A stretch of 64,000 bases of DNA from positions 1-64,000 of the forward strand of contig NZ_DASUCC010000044.1 of assembly GCF_035762905.1 (NCBI RefSeq), given 5' to 3'. The notes under the pieces were generated by a model. It was not told the origin of the DNA, did not search any database, and saw nothing but the letters and a program-made list of their open reading frames with translations. Of this stretch, positions 58,977-64,000 are shown piece after piece (positions within the stretch are counted from its first letter, which is position 1; every line of letters starts with the position of its first letter). Both the position numbers and the translations under genes were made by a program. The DNA is from DASYTH01 sp035762905 (GTDB lineage Bacteria; Actinomycetota; Actinomycetes; Mycobacteriales; Pseudonocardiaceae).

Positions 58977-59880
58977 AGTCCCCCATTCCGAACCGGCGAG
59001 TTTCCCGTTCTGGCACCTGAATCACCAGTTTCGGGTGCGTGAACTGCCGGTTGAGGACCATCAGGGGGTGACCGCGCTGCGCGCGGCGCGCCGCCGCGCG
59101 CAGCGCGGCGGCGCCCGCTCGGTGCACGGCTCCACCCGAGAACTCGACCACCTTGAACCAGTGACTCCGCGGCTTGAACTCGGCACTCACCCCACCGGAA
59201 CCAGCAACTCGCCCGTCCCGAATCGGCAACTCGCCGAGGAACGCCGCCACGCTCGGCGAGTTTCCAGCTCGGGCACACGAGTTGCCGGGGACGGCACATG
59301 AATCACCGGTTCACGCCGGAGCGCCCGCCAGCGCGCCCGGCCGCGCCTGCGGCGCGGCCGGGCCGTGGGCCTGGCATGAGCCGCCACGGCAACGGACAGC
59401 CCGAACCCGCTCTCGCCGGACCCGAACGGGGACTCGCCGGGCTGGGGCTGGCGACTCGTGGGTGCTGAACGGGGGACTCGCCGGGCTGGGGCTGGCGACT
59501 GGCGGGTGCTGAACGGGGGACTCGCCGGGCGGGGGCTGGCGACTGGCGGGTTCCGAAGCGGGGACTCGCCGGGCTGGGGCTGGGGCTAGCGACTGGCGGG
59601 TGCTGAACGGGGACTCACCGGGCCGGAGCCGGCGATTCGCGGGTTCCGAACCAGGGACTCGCCGGGCCGGGGCTGGCGACTGGCGGGTTCCGAATCGGAG
59701 ACTCGCCGGACCGGGACCGGGGACTCGCCGGACTCGAACGGGGACTCGCCGGACTCGAACGGGGACTCGTGGGTGCTGAATCGGGGACGTGCCGGGCCGG
59801 GGTGGCGACTGGCGGGTTCCGAGGCGGGGACTCGCCGGGCCGGGGACTCGCCGGACTGGAACTGGGGACTCGCCGGGCTT
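58977..59880. repeat. Intergenic repeat region II (GGGGACTCGCCGG array)
   Basis: No gene is seen in these 900 bp between two converging genes. From about 59400 a unit of roughly 44 bp, containing GGGGACTCGCCGGGCTGGGG and GGCGACTGGCGGGT, recurs about ten times with small changes and deletions. Before that, words such as GGCAACTCGCCG and GTTGCCGG link it to region I. Long reading frames across it are repeat translations. Confidence 0.88.
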
Positions 59881-59890
59881 TGGGTGGTGG

Positions 59891-60079
59891 TCAGGTGGTT
59901 GGGGTCTTGATCATGGTGAGGAACGTGTTGGCGGCGTGCCTGCGGAACAGGAGGGTGGGCGGGTTGGACAGGGAGGCCTGTTTGGTGTCGCGGTAGCCGA
60001 CGAGGGTGTCGGTCCAGCCGGTTTCCACGCACGACGCGTTGTTGACGCTGTACGTGGACTTGCGCCAGTTGTCGATCAC
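59891..60079 (-). CDS. DUF397 protein
   Basis: 62-aa protein with the DUF397 pattern: WRKSTYSVNNASCVET, then VGYRDTK and LLFRRHAANTFL. It overlaps the XRE gene by 4 bp (ATGA). In Streptomyces such pairs are BldB/WhiJ-like developmental regulators, and some act as toxin-antitoxin pairs. The tail MIKTPTT is short. Confidence 0.9.
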   Translation of the reverse strand: MIDNWRKSTYSVNNASCVETGWTDTLVGYRDTKQASLSNPPTLLFRRHAANTFLTMIKTPTT

Positions 60080-60945
60080 TGGACTTCCTTTCTCAGCTTG
60101 GCGAACAACGCCCGCGACCGCTTCGGGTTGAGCGCCAGGTGACGAAGGTGGTTCATCACCTTTCCATAGTCCTCCACGGCATCGGGTGCGTCGTAGTAGT
60201 ACGCCGACCGCCGTGTCTCCTCGTAGGCCACCCGCCAGTCGTCATCGAATCTGAGCAGGAAGAACGCGCCAGAGAGCGCGGGATGCACGCCGACGTCGCG
60301 CGGGATCACCTGGACGTTGATGTTGGGACGGCTGGTCATGTCCAGCAGATGATCGAACTGGGCGGCCATCACCGCAGAATCGCCGACGGGCCGGTGTAGC
60401 GCCTGTTCCTCCACTACCCACCACAGCTCGGCCGGACTCTCCTCGCGGGTGATCACGGACTGCCGGCGCATCCGTAGCGCCACACTCACCTCGATGTCCA
60501 CGCCCAGCGTGATCGAGGCGTGGTAGGCGATCAGCTCACGCGCGTACGCCTCGGTTTGCAGCAGGCCGTTGACGACCATTGGGTCGAAGACCTCGATCCC
60601 GTTGGCGACGGCTTCCAGCCCGACAGCCAGCTCGAAGTCGTTCAAGGAAGACGACGATTCGATGTCCTGTCGCACCGTGCTCTGCTGGTCGGGCTTGAGC
60701 TTCGCCACGGTCAGCAGCTCGAGCATCATGGGGATGCGGTCGGGGCGGCCGAAGAAGTCCAGGAGGATTTCGAGGGCGGGTCGGGACGGGAGGTTCTTGC
60801 CGCTGACCAGGTGCGTGAACCCGACCCGGGACACGCCGAGGCGTTCGCCGGCCTGGGTGTGGGTCTTGCCGGCCTGCTCGCACAGCCGGTCCAGCTCGTA
60901 GCGGAGCACCCGGCGCGCGACCTGGGGACCGAAGGTCACCTGCAC
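60076..60945 (-). CDS. XRE helix-turn-helix regulator with DUF5753
   Basis: 289-aa regulator. The GTG at 60945 follows GGAAGG and is preferred to an upstream in-frame ATG (60975). HTH: THTQAGERLGVSRVGFTHLVSG (about 20-50). DUF5753 domain: VNGLLQTEAYARELI and WVVEEQALHRPVG. It is coupled to the DUF397 gene. The pair acts together in the Scr1-like/WhiJ-like systems. The divergent hypothetical gene is a possible target. Confidence 0.9.
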   Translation of the reverse strand: MQVTFGPQVARRVLRYELDRLCEQAGKTHTQAGERLGVSRVGFTHLVSGKNLPSRPALEILLDFFGRPDRIPMMLELLTVAKLKPDQQSTVRQDIESSSSLNDFELAVGLEAVANGIEVFDPMVVNGLLQTEAYARELIAYHASITLGVDIEVSVALRMRRQSVITREESPAELWWVVEEQALHRPVGDSAVMAAQFDHLLDMTSRPNINVQVIPRDVGVHPALSGAFFLLRFDDDWRVAYEETRRSAYYYDAPDAVEDYGKVMNHLRHLALNPKRSRALFAKLRKEVQ

Positions 60946-61063
60946 GTCGTCGTTCCTTCCGTGTGTGTCGCACACCGTAGCCGGTCCGGTCGACGCTGGG
61001 TATTCGGTGATCGTTACCCGTTCCGCACCGTCTCATCACTGGCGGTTACAGTGCGCCGGTCGT

Positions 61064-61094
61064 AACATGTTCCCGACATTGCGGAACATGTTCC
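61064..61094. promoter_or_regulatory. Two AACATGTTCC boxes upstream of the gene at 61122
   Basis: AACATGTTCC (61064-61073) and GGAACATGTTCC (a perfect 12-bp palindrome, 61083-61094) are 21 bp apart, about two helical turns, in the divergent gap of the XRE gene. They may be binding sites of the XRE protein. Confidence 0.55.
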
Positions 61095-61121
61095 GTACGG
61101 TACTGGTAAGGAGGCTGGCTG

Positions 61122-61589
61122 ATGAGTATCACTTCGTTCGGGGTCACGTTGGAGCCCGGGGACACGATCGAGTTCTGGGCCAGCCGGTCGGAGGAGACCG
61201 CCTGGGTCGCGATCCAGGTCGCCGGTGCGCAGTGCGAGATCCGGATGGAGCGGCCGCATGTGGAGGCGCTGCGCGATCAGATCCCCGGGGTGCTGCTGGG
61301 GCTGGGTCGGGCCGCGGCGGACGAGGCGGTGTGCGGGCAGGCCGAGGTCGCGGCCGAGCGCGCCACGGATGCGGCGACCAGGGCGCTGGACCGGGCGCGG
61401 GTCGCCGAGCAGGCGGGCGCGCACGAACTGGCCGCGTCCCTGCGAGCGGCCGCGGCCGAGGCGACCGCCAGTGCGACCGCGGTGGACGCGGTCGTGGCGG
61501 CCTTCGTGGACGCGACGCTGCACGCCGATGCCGCGGCGGACCGGTTGATCTGCGCCACCTGGCGGGCCGACGCCGCGTTGGGCCGATAA
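61122..61589 (+). CDS. Unknown protein beside a DUF397/XRE pair
   Basis: 155-aa protein. The first 55 residues look beta-rich (SFGVTLEPGDTIEFWAS). The rest is Ala/Asp-rich helical (AATRALDRARVAEQAG..), possibly coiled coil. It follows AAGGAGG. A single Cys pattern is not informative. Divergent from the XRE gene, with palindromic boxes between. Not recognised; it may be the effector partner of a WhiJ-like locus. Confidence 0.7.
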   Translation: MSITSFGVTLEPGDTIEFWASRSEETAWVAIQVAGAQCEIRMERPHVEALRDQIPGVLLGLGRAAADEAVCGQAEVAAERATDAATRALDRARVAEQAGAHELAASLRAAAAEATASATAVDAVVAAFVDATLHADAAADRLICATWRADAALGR

Positions 61590-61604
61590 GCAACCAATGG
61601 TTGC
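61590..61604. promoter_or_regulatory. ArsR-type operator 1
   Basis: GCAACC-AAT-GGTTGC, a perfect palindrome with 6-bp arms. It is 45 bp from operator 2, and the candidate -10 (TAATGT, 61624-61629) lies between. Confidence 0.7.
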
Positions 61605-61633
61605 GCGATGGCGGCTGGCGGGCTAATGTGATG

Positions 61634-61650
61634 CGCAACCAAGAGTTGCG
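61634..61650. promoter_or_regulatory. ArsR-type operator 2
   Basis: CGCAAC-CAAGA-GTTGCG, perfect 6-bp arms, directly after the candidate -10 and 16 bp before the SRPBCC start. It fits repression by the ArsR protein of this operon. Confidence 0.7.
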
Positions 61651-61665
61651 TATGGAGTGGAGCGT

Positions 61666-62118
61666 ATGGAATACGGCAGCATCGAGCGGGAGATCCATGT
61701 CGACGCCACGCCCGAGGTGGTCTTCGAGGTGGTCAGCAGCCCCGAGCACATCGCGGAGTGGTGGAGCGACGACGCCGAGTTCGAGGCGCGGCCCGGGGCG
61801 GTCGGTGAGCTGGTCTGGGGCGACCGGGCGGAGGTCGTTCCGATCACGGTCGTGGCCGCCGAGCCACCCCGGCTGTTCTCGTTCCGCTGGTGCTACCCGG
61901 ATCGCAGGGTCGACGAGTCCGCGCACACGCTGCTGGTGACCTTCGAACTGGCCCCGTCGGGCAGCGGTACCCGGATCCGGCTCACCGAGACCGGGTTCCG
62001 GGAGATGGGCTGGGCGGAGGCGAAGCTGGCCGAGCAGTACCAGGACCACGTCGTCGGCTGGGACACCTTCGTTCCGCGGCTCGGCGAGTACGTCATGCGG
62101 CTGGTGTCCACGCCGTGA
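61666..62118 (+). CDS. SRPBCC/AHSA1 protein, first of the operon
   Basis: 150-aa START-like protein. ATG 61666 is chosen because GGAGTGGAG lies upstream; an in-frame GTG at 61657 is an alternative. Features: SIEREIHVDATPEVVFEVVSSPEHIAEWWSDDA and a C-terminal GTRIRLTETGF. It binds a small hydrophobic ligand, unknown. Its stop overlaps the ArsR start (GTGA). Confidence 0.87.
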   Translation: MEYGSIEREIHVDATPEVVFEVVSSPEHIAEWWSDDAEFEARPGAVGELVWGDRAEVVPITVVAAEPPRLFSFRWCYPDRRVDESAHTLLVTFELAPSGSGTRIRLTETGFREMGWAEAKLAEQYQDHVVGWDTFVPRLGEYVMRLVSTP

Positions 62119-62462
62119 CCGCCGCCGTCGACGACGACCTGTGGTCCGCGGTCGGTGACCCGACCCGTCGGCGGATGCTCGACCTCTTGCTCGCCGACGG
62201 CGACGGCACGGCAACCAGCCTCAGCGAGCGGTTGCCGGTGACCCGGCAGGCGATAGCGAAGCATCTGGTCGTGCTCGACCGCGTCGGTCTGGTGCACGCC
62301 ACACCGACCGGCCGGGAGCGGAGGTACCGGGTGGACGAGGCACAACTGGCCCGTGCGGTCGCGCAGTTGTCCGCGGTGGGCGCGGCGTGGGACGCCCGGC
62401 TCCGGCGGATCAAGCGGATCGCCGAAGCCATCCAGAAAACCAGAAACCAAAAGGAGAACTGA
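62115..62462 (+). CDS. ArsR-family regulator
   Basis: 115-aa winged-helix protein: SAVGDPTRRRMLDLLLADG, RQAIAKHLVVLDRVGLVH and GRERRYRVDEAQL. Start GTG 62115. No metal cysteines. It lies between two SRPBCC genes and probably binds the two operators upstream (GCAAC..GTTGC). Confidence 0.9.
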   Translation: MTAAVDDDLWSAVGDPTRRRMLDLLLADGDGTATSLSERLPVTRQAIAKHLVVLDRVGLVHATPTGRERRYRVDEAQLARAVAQLSAVGAAWDARLRRIKRIAEAIQKTRNQKEN

Positions 62463-62464
62463 CC

Positions 62465-62908
62465 ATGGTGGACATCCTGCACAGCGTCGGAATCAAGTCG
62501 TCGGCGGCCGAGGTCTACACGGCCCTGACCACCGCCGAGGGCCTTGCCGGCTGGTGGACGACCGACACCAAGGGCGAAGGGAACGACATCGGCGGCACCC
62601 TCCAGTTTCGTTTCGGCGCAGGCGGCTTCGACATGAAGGTCCGCGAGCTCGACCCGGACCGGCACGTCCGGTGGGAGGTGGTTGACGGCCCCGAGGAATG
62701 GATCGGCACCCACGTGATCTGGGACCTCACCCAGACCGACGACTACACCAGGATCCTGTTCAACCACCAGGGCTGGAAAGAGCCCGTCGAGTTCATGCAC
62801 CACTGCAGCACCAAATGGGCCGTGTACCTGATGAGCCTGAAGTCCCTGCTCGAAACCGGCACCGGCGCCCCAGACCCACACGACATCAAGATCGACAACT
62901 GGAACTGA
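62465..62908 (+). CDS. SRPBCC/AHSA1 protein, third of the operon
   Basis: 147-aa START-like protein distinct from the first (WTTDTKGEGNDIGG, IWDLTQTDDYTRILF). It starts 2 bp after the ArsR stop, with AAAGGAG upstream. The ligand is unknown. A terminator hairpin follows. Confidence 0.87.
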   Translation: MVDILHSVGIKSSAAEVYTALTTAEGLAGWWTTDTKGEGNDIGGTLQFRFGAGGFDMKVRELDPDRHVRWEVVDGPEEWIGTHVIWDLTQTDDYTRILFNHQGWKEPVEFMHHCSTKWAVYLMSLKSLLETGTGAPDPHDIKIDNWN

Positions 62909-62928
62909 AACGTGGGTTGCTGGTTCGC

Positions 62929-62975
62929 CCCGGGTGGGGTGGGGTCGCGCGCAGCGCGGGCCCACCCCACCCGGG
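62929..62975. terminator. Bidirectional terminator hairpin
   Basis: A perfect 15-bp stem (62929-62943 with 62961-62975) between the converging SRPBCC and livF genes. GGTTGC/GCAACC bases flank it outside. Confidence 0.8.
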
Positions 62976-62997
62976 CAACCGGGTTCGGGCGCCGGAG

Positions 62998-63777
62998 TTA
63001 GAGGCCCAGGTAGATCTGGCGGACGCGGGGGTCGGCGCGGAGGGAGGTGGAGGTGCCGGTCATGGCGACTTGGCCGTTCTCGATGACCAGGCAGGTTTCG
63101 GTGGCTTCGAAGGTGAGTTTGGCGTTCTGTTCCACCAAGAGCAGAGCATGGCCGGCGGCGCGGAGGCGGTGCAGGACGGCGAGGATGTTCTCGATGAGTT
63201 TGGGGGACAGGCCCATGGAGGGCTCGTCGAGCAGGATGAGTTTGGGGCGGGACATGAGGGCCCGGCCGACCGACAGCATCTGTTGCTGGCCGCCGGAAAG
63301 GGCACCGGCCAACCGGTGGCGCATCTCGCCGAGCATGGGGAACAGGTCGAAGACCTCGGTCATGGTCTCCAGGGTCGGGCCGCGCCAGGGGCGGACGTAG
63401 GCGCCCAGCAACAGGTTCTTCTCGACGGTGAGGCCGGGGAAGACGTGCCGGCCCTCGGGGACGTAGCCGATGCCGCAGCGGACGATGTTGCGGGGGCGCA
63501 CCCGAGTCAGGTCGTGCTCGCCGAAGCGGATCGCCTCGGCGGTGCGGGGGACCAGGCCCATCAACGCCTTCAGGGTGGAGGTCTTGCCGGCGCCGTTCGC
63601 GCCGATGATGCCGACGCACTGGCCGGTGCCGACCGTGAAGCTGATCGAGTTGACCGCTTGGACGCCGCCGTAGTGCACGGAAAGGCCCGACACGACCAGG
63701 CCGTCGGTCATCGGCTCCGCATCTCGTGGGCTCGGTGCCGGGACGGTGTCCAATGACTCGCTCGCTTGCTCGCTCAT
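62998..63777 (-). CDS. livF: Branched-chain amino-acid type ABC ATPase, LivF
   Basis: 259-aa ATPase: Walker A GANGAGKTS, Q-loop YVPEG, signature ALSGGQQQMLSVG, Walker B LILLDEPSMGLSP. The NxSE-like LTVEKNLLLGAY and GLVPRTAEAIRFG blocks are LivF-like. Start ATG 63777 adds 22 residues made by a dispersed repeat; the internal ATG 63711 gives the normal 237-aa length. It overlaps livG (ATGA). Substrate may be amino acids, urea or others. Confidence 0.88.
   Translation of the reverse strand: MSEQASESLDTVPAPSPRDAEPMTDGLVVSGLSVHYGGVQAVNSISFTVGTGQCVGIIGANGAGKTSTLKALMGLVPRTAEAIRFGEHDLTRVRPRNIVRCGIGYVPEGRHVFPGLTVEKNLLLGAYVRPWRGPTLETMTEVFDLFPMLGEMRHRLAGALSGGQQQMLSVGRALMSRPKLILLDEPSMGLSPKLIENILAVLHRLRAAGHALLLVEQNAKLTFEATETCLVIENGQVAMTGTSTSLRADPRVRQIYLGL
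63743..63777 (-). repeat. Start-codon-bearing repeat at the livF start
   Basis: On the coding strand, ATGAGCGAGCAAGCGAGC then GAGTCATTGGACACC matches the element at 44093 in most of its first 38 positions. It begins with the start codon and codes MSEQASES. Confidence 0.6.
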
Positions 63778-64000
63778 CGCAGGACCTCCGTCTCCACCTC
63801 GGCGGCGATCTCCGCGGTGTTCATCGAGTCGCCAAGATATGCCTCGATCACCTCTGGGCGCACGGCCACCTCGGCCGGCGTGCCTTCGGCGATCACGCCG
63901 CCGCTGGCCAGCACCGTGACCCGGTCGCACAGCGACATCACCAGGCCCATGTTGTGCTCGATCAGCACCACCGTCACCCCACTGTCCCGAATGGACCGAA
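63774..64000 (-). CDS. livG: LivG-type ABC ATPase, C-terminal part only
   Basis: The 3' end of an ATPase gene that runs off the right edge. The visible part includes the switch His block VTVVLIEHNMGLVMSLCDRVTVL and the LivG C-terminal GTPAEVAVRPEVIEAYLGD. The stop overlaps livF (ATGA). The usual permease and binding-protein genes should lie beyond the window. Confidence 0.9.
   Translation of the reverse strand, partial: RSIRDSGVTVVLIEHNMGLVMSLCDRVTVLASGGVIAEGTPAEVAVRPEVIEAYLGDSMNTAEIAAEVETEVLR

Noticed and set aside
58930..59320. Possible small RNA gene in the GC-rich hairpin region
   Set aside because: Several hairpins are present but no promoter or conserved RNA structure is visible; they fit a terminator plus repeats.
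59586..60032. Open frame across repeat region II
   Set aside because: It encodes repeated ESP/ASR-type peptides from the 44-bp units and overlaps the DUF397 gene.

Overview
The window is very GC-rich DNA from a filamentous actinomycete. GTG and TTG starts, GTGA/ATGA/TGATG gene overlaps, a DUF397 + XRE/DUF5753 pair, CsoR copper control and many secreted hydrolases point that way. A Pseudonocardiales-type soil saprophyte (Kibdelosporangium/Kutzneria/Amycolatopsis-like) is my inference, not something I could test. About 61 protein genes are called, several of them broken or truncated. No rRNA, tRNA, CRISPR array, transposase, phage or replication-origin signal was found. The first 23 bases are all C, which suggests a contig end.

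Layout. 0-4 kb: four-gene MacAB-like export operon (lipoprotein, HlyD-like adaptor, ATPase, FtsX permease). 4-9.5 kb: subtilisin-like protease, an ArsR-SRPBCC-glyoxalase operon driven from a perfect palindrome, a protease remnant, an RraA-family protein, and a TetR/methyltransferase pair. 9.5-13.8 kb: csoR-copZ-(duplicated secreted domain protein)-copA copper operon and a DUF2218 membrane protein. 13.7-18.6 kb: orphan solute-binding lipoprotein, LVIVD-repeat protein, a frameshifted gene with an F-box-like N-terminus, and a ricin-domain pectate lyase. 19.2-27.4 kb: galactoside locus (GH35, ABC importer, LacI regulator, GH36). 27.4-33.5 kb: a multi-domain aegerolysin-like protein, CPCC protein, phytase-like esterase, a secreted unknown and an MFS transporter. 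33.4-42.3 kb: PadR-DUF1048-DrrAB efflux operon, I36-type inhibitor, HTH regulator, a frameshifted membrane-anchored MazF-like protein, an atypical seryl-tRNA synthetase and a hydrolase. 42.3-50.3 kb: heterodimeric ABC exporter with TetR, amidase, beta-propeller and PucR regulator. 50.3-55.6 kb: STAS/ATPase switch protein and a quinate/shikimate catabolic module. 55.7-58.9 kb: divergent PQQ dehydrogenase-cupredoxin and ThuA genes. 59.9-64 kb: DUF397/XRE pair, SRPBCC-ArsR-SRPBCC operon and the start of a branched-chain amino-acid-type ABC importer that runs off the window.

Taken together, the catabolic genes fit growth on plant debris. Pectate lyase opens homogalacturonan, GH35 and GH36 with the ABC importer take galactose off side chains or galacto-oligosaccharides, and the dehydrogenase plus dehydroshikimate dehydratase turn quinate/shikimate into protocatechuate. 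Regulation is mostly local: several regulators sit beside palindromes that match their family's style of operator.

The least explained items are: (1) a three-domain dehydroshikimate-dehydratase fusion; (2) three tandem aegerolysin-like domains joined to a peptidoglycan-binding domain without a signal peptide; (3) a family of GACTCGCCGG-type intergenic repeats found in three of the four convergent gaps longer than about 80 bp; (4) an F-box-like motif in a bacterial gene; and (5) a start-codon-bearing 38-bp repeat used at two gene junctions. Two genes are each broken by one missing base in a short G or C run, so assembly error must be excluded before calling them pseudogenes.
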